Shown piece after piece: positions 33,681 to 42,700 of a DNA stretch of 64,000 bases (the stretch's first letter is position 1; each line of letters opens with the position of its first letter). A model generated the notes under the pieces. That model was given only the letters and a program-made list of their open reading frames with translations. It had not been told where the DNA came from and made no database searches. Where the stretch lies: assembly GCA_046328715.1 (NCBI GenBank), contig JAXLWB010000028.1, positions 62,001 to 126,000 of the forward strand. The letters are read 5' to 3'. Source of the stretch: JAXLWB01 sp046328715. Its GTDB lineage: Bacteria > Chloroflexota > Anaerolineae > Caldilineales > Caldilineaceae. Position numbers and translations under genes: made by a program.

Positions 33681-35321
33681 TTATTGGAGAACCAATGTAC
33701 CCCATTCGGTTGGATTGTCATGAGTGGTGCGGGCAGGAGAGGCCGACATCACTGTTTCTTGGGCGGGAGTATCGCTATCGTTGTCATTCACACTCAGATT
33801 GAAACCAAGCATTTGCCCAGGTTGAAGGGTGGTGCCATTGATGTCAAACAGCGACCAAGGAAGCAACATTTCCAGATCGTACCCCTGATCAGTGCGTGTC
33901 ACTGCGCCTTGCCCGGCAAAGGCAGACTCTTCGTTGAGCGGTAACCAGCGATAAATGTTCACCACGGCTAGATCTGGTCCAAAGCTGACGCCGATTTGAT
34001 AGTCATCGCCGTTGGCTTTCGTGTCGTTGTAGTCACCGGGTAGGTCGCGATCTAACTGAATTTCAATACTATCGCCCTTCCACATATCGGTTCCATCTGG
34101 CCCGGCTCGATATTGATCGTCCTGAACGTGCAGTGCTAGGTAAATGCCGTCCATGGTCCAAGCAATCTGGTAGCGTGGCCCTAAATCGCCTAAGCCACCG
34201 ATGTTTTCGGCACCTGCCACGATCGTTGAGATCTGGGTCCATTGATCGGGCCAATCTTCGAAATGTGCATCTAGAATCGGCGGCTGGGTACGGCGCGCCA
34301 GGAAGATACCATGATCGACTGGGCGTTGCGTTGTAGACTGGGTTGGAATCGGGGTTACAGTTGCAGTCGGCGCTTGGGTTGCCGTAGCTACCTGTGTCAC
34401 GGTTGCAACTTGGGCAACGGTTGCCGTTGGTTGATTAGGGACTGCCGTTGGCTGTGGCCCACCTGGATAGTTGAGCGTGCGCCATGTGCCATCATTTTGC
34501 ATCACGAGAACAAAGTTTTGCCAGCCTTGGTCATTGGCTCGATTGTAGAGATTATCGGGGGTACAGGAAGGCGCCTGAGTGCTCAAAAAGATGAAGCCGC
34601 GTTCATAACTTTGCAGAAGGGCACAAAAGCCCAACTCCTCTTGACGTGCCCAACCAAGTTGGTTAAAAACCGTGTCATTGGTGGCCCAAACATAACCAAA
34701 GCCACGCACAGGTGTGATTAAGCCCTGCGGCGGCGTACCACGCGAGGGTAGCTCCTGACCATCCCAACGTTGTGGAGCGACTTCCCAGGCGCCTGACACT
34801 CCCGTGCCAAAAATGACATAGGCGCTGTTGGTATCGCTCCGCCAATACATCACGCCACGCTCAAAAATTTCGATTGCGGACCACACCATTGCACTGTTTC
34901 CCTGCGGGCAGCCCAACGAAGCCGTATCATTTAACAAGGCAAATGCTCCCTCTGCAGGTTTGCAGGTGGGAAGCGTCGGCTGCTGTGTGGCTGTGGCAGG
35001 AAGCGCTGTTGCCGTCGCTGCTGGCGGGGGCGTGGCTGTAGCCTGTGCTGCAACGGTAAGAGTAGGCGTTGCTTGTTGTACAGTTGGAGTTTCTGTGGTA
35101 ACCACTGTACTTACAGGAATGCCAATCGCTACCACTGGCGTACGTGAACTCGTAGGTGTGGGTGGCGCTAAACGTTGATTGAGCGTGAAATACGCCATAC
35201 CGCCAGCAAAAGCAACAAAAGCGATCACCAGAATGGCTGCGATCGCCATGAAGTAGCGCGATCTGCTTGGCGTTGCTTCGTTTTCGGGCGTATATAATTC
35301 ATATTCATCTCGTTCCGGCAC
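33681..35321 (-). CDS. Membrane-anchored protein with CBM9-like C-terminal domain
   Basis: A 546-residue protein. Residues about 1-24 are acidic and cytoplasmic, then one membrane helix (YFMAIAAILVIAFVAFAGG, about 24-42). A long Thr/Pro/Ala/Val-rich linker (about 50-115) and a globular region (about 115-290) with WSAIEIFERGVMYWRSDTNS lead to a second Thr-rich linker. The C-terminal part (about 350-546) resembles CBM9/DOMON-like sugar-binding domains: LDAHFEDWPDQW, GPRYQIAWTMDGIYLALHV, GDSIEIQLD, and a final EWGTLVLQ. I infer a surface protein that binds a carbohydrate. The globular middle could itself be a duplicated beta domain. No catalytic motif is apparent. Confidence 0.8.
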   Translation of the reverse strand: MPERDEYELYTPENEATPSRSRYFMAIAAILVIAFVAFAGGMAYFTLNQRLAPPTPTSSRTPVVAIGIPVSTVVTTETPTVQQATPTLTVAAQATATPPPAATATALPATATQQPTLPTCKPAEGAFALLNDTASLGCPQGNSAMVWSAIEIFERGVMYWRSDTNSAYVIFGTGVSGAWEVAPQRWDGQELPSRGTPPQGLITPVRGFGYVWATNDTVFNQLGWARQEELGFCALLQSYERGFIFLSTQAPSCTPDNLYNRANDQGWQNFVLVMQNDGTWRTLNYPGGPQPTAVPNQPTATVAQVATVTQVATATQAPTATVTPIPTQSTTQRPVDHGIFLARRTQPPILDAHFEDWPDQWTQISTIVAGAENIGGLGDLGPRYQIAWTMDGIYLALHVQDDQYRAGPDGTDMWKGDSIEIQLDRDLPGDYNDTKANGDDYQIGVSFGPDLAVVNIYRWLPLNEESAFAGQGAVTRTDQGYDLEMLLPWSLFDINGTTLQPGQMLGFNLSVNDNDSDTPAQETVMSASPARTTHDNPTEWGTLVLQ

Positions 35322-35898
35322 AAGACCTTCCTTTCAGGCAGTACTGCTCTGTCACCATCGCCAACTATACCATTCACCCATAGTAAATCACAATCATCGC
35401 AGGCGCTCAACTACCTCACAACAACAACGGTTTGACCTAAGGCACCGGTTCCAGCCAAACTTTCCCAACAATGTCCGTAAGACGAATACGTCGATTGTTT
35501 ATATGATTTTTCCAGAAAGTTGGCGCTTCTAGGCCAATACTTAGCGCAATAGTGAGAAATCTCTTCTATAAATTTGGTTTAATTACAGTACTGCATACTC
35601 AATTTGAAAAAAATGTCATCCAAAAAAGTTAGTTCTAAAAAATGTTAGCATATTGTAATTCACTATTGTGCTATTTTTTGTTTATTCTTAGGTATAGCGT
35701 ATTTCGCTTCGCAGATGTTCCAATGTACCACGGGTTAGGTGTGCACCAGTTCAGCGAAGGTATGCTTTAACTCAATTCTCGAAGAGATGCGTAGGCCATA
35801 TCGGCGGCAGCACACATTACGGAACCTGGCCAACGTCGCATGAAATTTTAAAAGTTAGATATACACACTCTTGAGCGTGCGGCCATACGAGGTAAGCA
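35322..35898. other. 577-bp AT-rich region between divergent envelope genes
   Basis: Unusually AT-rich near 35560-35700. It must hold promoters for both the CBM9-like gene and the subtilase operon, but I cannot fix -35/-10 pairs. I looked for a cyclic-di-GMP riboswitch and found no match. The subtilase start has a GAGGT ribosome binding site. Confidence 0.45.
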
Positions 35899-38800
35899 AT
35901 GAACTTTAGAAATGGTATTGATAGATTGACCAGGCGACATAGATCGATGTTGATCACATGGCTCCTCTTGTTTGCGACGCTGTTTCCTCAAGCGCCAATT
36001 TCTGTCGCATCTGCGCGCGCTAATATTCAACCCCAACTTCTGCAACTTGCTAAGGAAGAACCTGATCTACCGGTTTCAGTAATCGTTCAACAAAGCCAGA
36101 GTGGTAAGAACATTGCTGAGGATGTCGTTTCCCTGGGCGGTACCATTACAAACGATCTTAGAATCATTCACGCTGTTGCTGTCAAGATATCAGCGGGTCA
36201 ACTTCCGGCACTTGCTGCCTTATCTTCGGTTGCTTGGATTTCTCTCGATACGCCCGTTTCGAAGAGCGCAGCACAAGATGCGGTTGTCGTCCGTAGTGAC
36301 TTTGGACGCAAAGTTGGAGCAGAAAGTTCCGACTGGCTGCGCAACGGTAAAGTCACGGGCCAGAAGTGGATAGAAGTGGGAGAGAGCGATGGTCCGAATC
36401 TGGGCGATATTGCCACGGTACAGTTTTTGGGTGGGATGTACGACGGCGTGCGATTACAAGGCAGCCAAAAAGGTCTGGGCACAAGCCTGGACTTGCGCCG
36501 TGCCCTGGATGCGTCATTCAGCTTTGGCTACCGCCGTAAGAATTTCTCCAGCCAGGCAGATTGTGTATCGGTTTTTGTTTCAATCAAGGGTGCCGGAGCG
36601 TGGAACGAACTCCAAGCACTGTGCGGGCCAACAACAGATGCAGATCTACAAAACGCAACCGTTGACTTGAACAATTTTATCGGTTACGAGGTTGAATTGA
36701 AGTTTGTGACCTCAGCGGTCATAGATTCCGCCGCTCGCTTTTACCTGAACTATGCTCAATTGGCGTGGACGCCCCAAGCCGAGATTGATGAAGAAGAGGC
36801 TGCTTTTCACACCTTTCTACCGCTGCTGACGGGTGCAAATGGCGGCCAACCGACTGAGGCTTCTGACGCTGACCTCGTCAAACCTGCAGAAACTGATACG
36901 CTCTTTTATGTCCTAGACGAATTCAGCAGTCTAAACTGGTCTGGCAACAGTGGGCTTGAATCTTGGGCGACTTCCTGGGTTGAAGTGGATCCTGAAACCA
37001 TGGTTGGCGGTGCCGGCTCGGGTGCTGTGCGCATCACCGGTGGTGCTTTGCGTATGGATGATAGCCCTGACACAGGTGGAGAGCCGAGTGCAGCACGCAA
37101 AGTCAACTTGAAGACGAATATTGCCTCTGCGCAACTCAGTTTTAATTACTGGACATCGTCCAAAGTTGGAACAGACGATGTAGCGGTTGTGGAAGTTTCG
37201 ACCGATGGTGGAGTCACCTACTCTGTTCTGGAAACATTTATCGGCAACGTTGCGACACCTCAGTCTCGTCTCTATGACCTTTCCAGCTATTTGCCTTGTG
37301 AGCTTTATGTCCGCTTCCGCCTTGTCAGCAATTTCAGTAACAGTAGTGAGTTCTTTTACGTGGATGATGTCCGGATCGATTATGACAAAGTCAGTTCGGG
37401 CTCAGGCTGGGTGGCACTAGTTCCCGATGCAAGTCAATGGCTCTATTCAACCGAAAGTTCCAAGGTCGATTCCACTTGGAAAGACATTCATTTTGATGAC
37501 TCAAAGTGGAAACTGGGTCAGGCCGAATTAGGCTACGGCGACGGGGATGAGACAACTACCATCAAAGCTTCAAACAGCGGCAACGACACGACCACAGCTT
37601 ATTTCCGACGAAGATTTATCGCTTCTGATGCAACAACTTTTAGTGGGCTTACGTTGTCTATTTTGAAAGATGATGGTATTGTAATATATCTTAATAATAG
37701 CGAAATTTATCGTGGCAATATGCCCTCTGGAACCATCACCGCCTCGACGGCCGCCTTAGTTGCGATTGAGGGTGCCGACGAGACCAGGTGGACCCATGTG
37801 GACGTGCCGGCTACCGCCTTGGTTAATGGGGAAAATATTTTGGCCGTAGAAGTTCATCAAGCCGTAACCACTACGACTGACTTGAGCTTTGATATGGAGT
37901 TTGGCGGCTACACCAGTTGTGTAGATTGTATTAATACAGGAACACTAGCAACCAGTGCAGTGAAGATTATCAAGGCCGATCAACTTTGGAACACCACAAA
38001 ACGTTTGCAAGGCCAGTCCATCGGTGTGGCCGTAGTCGATAGTGGCATTGCCCGAAATCCCGATATGAATGGTTTATTGCAGTCGAATCGTGTGGTTGCA
38101 AGCGTGAATTTGGTGGGCAACAGCGGTTCAATTGACGATGCTTATGGACATGGCACACACGTTGCGGGCACGATTGCAGGCAACGGCGCAAGTTCTGGAG
38201 GTGCCTACACAGGCGTTGCACCTAAGGCTAATTTAATCGACGTGCGGGTGACAGATGATACCGGACAAGGCAGTACATCGAATGTTGTTGCAGGATTGCA
38301 GTGGATTTATGAGAACAGAGCCAAATACAACATTCGTGTCGTCAATCTATCACTCAATAGCTCAGTGGCAGAATCCTACCTCACCAGCCCACTAGATGCC
38401 GCATTAGAAGTTTTATGGTTCAATCGCATCGTGGTCGTGGTGTCAGCGGGTAACAATGGTGGCACACAGAGTGGCGTACTTTTTCCACCCGCCAACGATC
38501 CGTTTGTGATTACCGTTGGTGCCACCGATGACAAAGGTACCTTGACACTGGCAGATGATGAAATTGCTGGATTCTCTGCTTTTGGTGTAACAGCGCAAGG
38601 TTTTAGCAAACCAGACATTGTCGCTCCGGGGCGCAACATTGTCAGCCTCTTGGCCAGCGATGATTGCAATATCAGCCTCAATCATCCGGGTAATATTGTT
38701 CAAAGTGCAAATGGCTTTCATTACTTGCGCATTTCTGGGACATCAATGTCCTCGGCTGTGGTGGCTGGAGCCGCTGCCCTACTCGTACAAGATCGGCCCG

Positions 38801-39105
38801 ATTTGACGCCCGATCAGATTAAATATCGCCTGATGGCTACTGCCAATAAGGATTGGAGCCATTACACGAGCGCACAGGCAGGGGCTGGATATTTGGATAT
38901 TCTGGCGGCTATCAACGGGACTACCTCTCAATCTGCCAATACCAACATTGTCGCCAGCAATCTGCTCTGGACCGGTTCTACCCCGGCAGTATGGGGAAGT
39001 GTCAACTGGAATAGCGTTAACTGGAATAGCGTTAACTGGAATAGCGTTAACTGGAATAGCGTTAACTGGAACTCCCTAAACTGGACAAGCGTGTCTTGGG
39101 AATAA
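35899..39105 (+). CDS. Secreted S8 family subtilisin-like serine peptidase with NWN-repeat tail
   Basis: A 1,068-residue subtilase. It has a signal sequence (basic start then hydrophobic ITWLLLFATLFP), an inhibitor-like propeptide (about 40-115) and a region of about 600 residues with two galactose-binding-like beta domains. The peptidase domain then follows: Asp714 in VVDSGI, His754 in GHGTHVAG and Ser949 in SGTSMSS, all intact. The tail from 1034 has seven five-residue units, mostly SVNWN, encoded by 15-bp tandem repeats. The tail is a likely surface-retention or secretion signal, and an internal HTFLPLLTG echoes a motif at the end of the 6.6-kb surface protein. It heads a probable operon with the next three genes. 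Confidence 0.9.
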   Translation: MNFRNGIDRLTRRHRSMLITWLLLFATLFPQAPISVASARANIQPQLLQLAKEEPDLPVSVIVQQSQSGKNIAEDVVSLGGTITNDLRIIHAVAVKISAGQLPALAALSSVAWISLDTPVSKSAAQDAVVVRSDFGRKVGAESSDWLRNGKVTGQKWIEVGESDGPNLGDIATVQFLGGMYDGVRLQGSQKGLGTSLDLRRALDASFSFGYRRKNFSSQADCVSVFVSIKGAGAWNELQALCGPTTDADLQNATVDLNNFIGYEVELKFVTSAVIDSAARFYLNYAQLAWTPQAEIDEEEAAFHTFLPLLTGANGGQPTEASDADLVKPAETDTLFYVLDEFSSLNWSGNSGLESWATSWVEVDPETMVGGAGSGAVRITGGALRMDDSPDTGGEPSAARKVNLKTNIASAQLSFNYWTSSKVGTDDVAVVEVSTDGGVTYSVLETFIGNVATPQSRLYDLSSYLPCELYVRFRLVSNFSNSSEFFYVDDVRIDYDKVSSGSGWVALVPDASQWLYSTESSKVDSTWKDIHFDDSKWKLGQAELGYGDGDETTTIKASNSGNDTTTAYFRRRFIASDATTFSGLTLSILKDDGIVIYLNNSEIYRGNMPSGTITASTAALVAIEGADETRWTHVDVPATALVNGENILAVEVHQAVTTTTDLSFDMEFGGYTSCVDCINTGTLATSAVKIIKADQLWNTTKRLQGQSIGVAVVDSGIARNPDMNGLLQSNRVVASVNLVGNSGSIDDAYGHGTHVAGTIAGNGASSGGAYTGVAPKANLIDVRVTDDTGQGSTSNVVAGLQWIYENRAKYNIRVVNLSLNSSVAESYLTSPLDAALEVLWFNRIVVVVSAGNNGGTQSGVLFPPANDPFVITVGATDDKGTLTLADDEIAGFSAFGVTAQGFSKPDIVAPGRNIVSLLASDDCNISLNHPGNIVQSANGFHYLRISGTSMSSAVVAGAAALLVQDRPDLTPDQIKYRLMATANKDWSHYTSAQAGAGYLDILAAINGTTSQSANTNIVASNLLWTGSTPAVWGSVNWNSVNWNSVNWNSVNWNSVNWNSLNWTSVSWE
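38998..39102 (+). repeat. 15-bp tandem repeats encoding SVNWN units
   Basis: Seven 15-bp units end the subtilase gene. Four are AGCGTTAACTGGAAT or differ at one base; the first begins AGTGTC and the last two are diverged (SLNWT, SVSWE). The near-identity of the central units suggests recent copy-number change. Confidence 0.95.
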
Positions 39106-39159
39106 ACCCGAGATTTCCGAATCAAACATGTAAGTCTTACTGTTGAAGGTTACATAACT

Positions 39160-39537
39160 ATGATGCTTGAAAATCATTTACGCCATGTCAAACCATCTGA
39201 GTTCAATAGCTCCGTCATTTGGGCAGGCAGGATTGGATTGTTGCTGTTAATGCTCGTAGCGATCCTTGTTTTCGTGCCCTTTGCCGCAGAACAGGTACAG
39301 GGCGCGTCAGTCGGTTCTAATCTCACTGGCTCTGGTCAGTTGTATAGCACAGGGTCCGGATACAAAGCTGAAACCCAGGGTGGAGTTACACTCAGTATGC
39401 ATATTGCCATTGCAAACAGGCAATCATCGGTTGTATTTGCCCCGCGTGCAATTCCAGCCGATGAGTTGGGAATCGCACCTTTAACATTGAAGGAAAGCAA
39501 CTGGTCACAATTGGCATATCGACAAGGTAACGAATGA
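39160..39537 (+). CDS. Small single-pass or exported protein of unknown function
   Basis: A 125-residue protein with a basic-neutral N-terminus and one strongly hydrophobic helix (IGLLLLMLVAILVFVPFA, about 26-43) followed by AEQVQGAS, which could be a signal peptidase site. The remainder is polar, rich in Ser, Gly and Thr, with a LSMHIAIANRQSS strand. I recognise no family. It starts 54 bp after the subtilase stop with GAAGG upstream, and its stop overlaps the next small ORF as ATGA. The arrangement suggests it is exported and functionally linked to the subtilase and the sensor downstream. Confidence 0.6.
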   Translation: MMLENHLRHVKPSEFNSSVIWAGRIGLLLLMLVAILVFVPFAAEQVQGASVGSNLTGSGQLYSTGSGYKAETQGGVTLSMHIAIANRQSSVVFAPRAIPADELGIAPLTLKESNWSQLAYRQGNE

Positions 39538-39698
39538 AAAAGAGTTTTTCTTTAAGTACTGAAATAACTAACTCCGTGCGAGCTTGCGCAGCACTTGATG
39601 CCGTTCCCAATATTGGCTTCTTCGCCTATCGATGCCCGGTGGGGGAGCAGTTAAGTTCAATCGAAGTTTTAGAGGTTGTTTTCTCGGCGCGAAGTTGA
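39534..39698 (+). CDS. Candidate 54-residue two-cysteine peptide
   Basis: An ORF of 54 residues that opens MKKSFSLSTE and contains exactly two cysteines (18 and 34) flanking VPNIGFFAY. Its ATG overlaps the stop of the preceding gene (ATGA) and has AAGG seven bases upstream, so translational coupling is plausible. It has no hydrophobic signal sequence. It lies between a secreted subtilase gene and a very large sensor gene, a position where small signal or substrate peptides are often encoded. I recognise no family. It could be chance, since the ORF is short; the next gene starts 38 bp later. Confidence 0.4.
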   Translation: MKKSFSLSTEITNSVRACAALDAVPNIGFFAYRCPVGEQLSSIEVLEVVFSARS

Positions 39699-39736
39699 CA
39701 TGAATCAGCTTCGCGCTGGTTAGCGTAACAGACACT

Positions 39737-42700
39737 ATGCAGAAATTAGCTTTCAAAGCCCAACTTTATATCATTGCGACACTTGCACTGGGTGGGAGCA
39801 TGCTGCTACTTAGTTTGGCAAAATTGCACCCTAGCAATCTTTGGCTATTATTGATCCTGTGCGCACTTGCCGCCATGGCACAAATTCTCAAAGTTGAGGG
39901 AACGACAAATCGCTCCAGTTATCAAATTAGCTGGAGCGTCTATGGCTTTTCCTTTGTGCTGCTCGGCGCGCCTGAAACCATCCTCGTCATATTGGTCGCT
40001 CATTTGGCAGACTGGCTTTGGCATCAGTATCAATGGTACATTCAATCATTTAATGTGGCTTCGTATGTGGTCGTGGTAAGCATAGCCAAGATGATCTTGG
40101 ATGGTGTAAGCAGTGGTGCTGGTTCTGCTACACAAGTCAACAGTGTTGTTGGCTTTATGGCTGCGGGCATCTGTTTTACGTTGCTCAACCACTTTATGGT
40201 GGGGATGGCACTCTATTTGGCTCGCGGTGAACGCTTCAGTCAGTCAGGTGTCTTTAATTTATTGACCTTGATGATTGACTTTATCACCTTTAGCATGGGT
40301 GCTACGGCTGCTTATATATGGATTGTCAATCCTTATGCAGTCATCTTAATTCTGTCACCACTATATTTGATCTATACCACGCTGCGCGTGCCAGCGCTTG
40401 AACATCAAACGCGTACTGACCCGAAGACTGGTCTTTACAATGCACGCTATTTCGGTGAAGCCCTTGCTTCAGAATTGGGACGTGCTAACCGTTTCCGTCG
40501 CCCGTTGACCATTGTCATGGCAGATGTCGATCACTTACGCACAATTAACAACACCTATGGCCACCTGGCCGGTGATATTGTCTTGAGAATGCTCTCTGAG
40601 CAACTGCAATGCCATGTCAAAGAGTTCGACATTGTCGGTCGTTTTGGCGGTGAAGAATTTGCAATCTTGTTGCCTGAAACCAATTTGCAGCAGGCTTTGC
40701 CACGTATCGAAAAGATTCGCGCCAAAATTGAAAAGATGAAGGTCGATGTACCTACTAGCGTTGCCCCGATCAGCGTGACCATGAGCTTCGGCGTGGCAGA
40801 ACGCGAGCACCAAGACCAGACCGCCGATGAACTATTACATTGTGCCGACCTGGCCATGTATGAAGCCAAGGCGACAAGCCGTAATCGTGTCTGTTACTAT
40901 ACCTATGGCAATGTGAACTCATATACAAGCTCGTCGAACGCTTCGGACAAGACTTCACAACCGGTGATTGAACCGCTCACTGAGCAAGCTGCCTTGGGTA
41001 TGATGCAAACGGATCAGACACCGATCATCGAATCAAAAGTTGCCAAGCAACCGACGGAGCCAGTGCTCGAACGGATTTTGTCGGCGAAGACGCCGCCAGC
41101 AGCATTGAACTCGGTTCGCATGAGTGCACCCTCGCAATTGCCGATGGTAGCAGTGCCAAATACGCAAACAAAGGCAGCGGCCAAACAGACTGCTAGCAAC
41201 GAGCCTGCACCCTTAACAAAATATGTGCCTAGACAGAAGCCGGCAGGGGTCAGTGCGAAAAGTGGATTGGCCAAGGCCCCGCCAGCCTGGTGGCTAAGTA
41301 CATATATTATTACCGTGGCATTGGCTGCTTGTTTAGTGTTAGCATTCTCGGGAAATCCGGCCGGTATAATCGACTGGAAGGGCATTTTTGCTTTTGCTGC
41401 GCTTGCCTTTGTTGCTGAGTGGTTGGGAATTGAAATTTATGCTGACAATGTGGCCGTTTCCACATCGGTTGCGCCACTGATTGCTGCGGCCTGTATTTTT
41501 GGTGTACAGGGCGCGCTGGTGCTAAGTTTGGCTTTGGCTGTGGCTCCCTTAATGAAATATCACAGCCCGTTAAATCGTTTTGTCTTTAATACAAGCAATC
41601 ATCTGTTGGCTGGTTTGTTGGCCGCTAACTTTGTCATTTTGACCGGGATGAACTTTGGTCCCAATCCTGGTATCGGTTCAATCCTTGTGTTGCTTGCCGC
41701 AACGTTGATCAATTACTTGGCCACAACGGTTCTGCTGAGCGTGGCATTGATCCTGGATTCGGGCCAATCTTTCCGCCAAGTCTGGACGGAACGTTTTGGT
41801 TGGCTGTGGCCTTATTATGGTGCATTGGGTGCAATCGCCTATGCGCTGGCGATTGGCTATTTGAATAGCGGCATTGTGGGTGTGGTAGTGATTCTGATCC
41901 CGCTGCTTATGATCCGTCTGAGCCAAAATCAATATGTGCGCCGCACCGAAGGGATCGTCTCACAGCTTCGTTCGGCCAACGATGAGTTGACCAAACGGAC
42001 TCAGGAAATTGCGGCCATGAATGATGGTTTGATTCAGGCATTAGCTCAAGCGAGTGATCTGCGCGATCCACATGTCCATGGCCATTCGCAACATGTCGCA
42101 CGGTATGCGGTTATGATTGCCAATGAACTTCGCCTTCCTGAGTCAAAGGTCAATATTATCCGTCAGGCTGGCCTGTTGCATGACATCGGCAAAATTGGCA
42201 TTCCCGAGACCATTCTCTTCAAGCCGACACGACTGACTGAAGAAGAGTTTGCGATCATCAAGCAGCATGTGACCTTGGGGGCGGCGCTTGTAGAAGGCAT
42301 TGAGTCGCTTCAGCATTTGGCTCCCTTTATTCGCCATCATCATGAGCGTATTGATGGGAAGGGATACCCGGACGGCCTTGCCGCCGATCAGATCCCACTG
42401 GAAGCACGCATCATCAACGCGGCTGATGCCATCGAAGCGATGGCATCGGATCGACCCTATCAGAAGGCACGGTCAGCTCAAGACATTATTCATGAACTGC
42501 ACCAAAAATCCGGAACGCAATTCGATCCGATGGTCGTGGATGCATTTCTGAAGATCATTGAACGAGAAGGTGAATCATTCATCGTTAACTCGGCTTCGTT
42601 GACCCGCAGCCATTTGCACACTGAGTACGAACTCACAGAAACCCTGCTTCGTGTAGCAGGCAGCATCAACAGCAGCCTCGATCAACAACGGGTGCTCGAC

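Noticed and set aside
38998..39102. Direct repeats as a possible CRISPR array
   Set aside because: Units are contiguous 15-mers without spacers and lie in frame in the subtilase.
39538..39736. Possible cyclic-di-GMP riboswitch before the giant sensor
   Set aside because: No match to the conserved GEMM core; the stretch is better explained by the short ORF.
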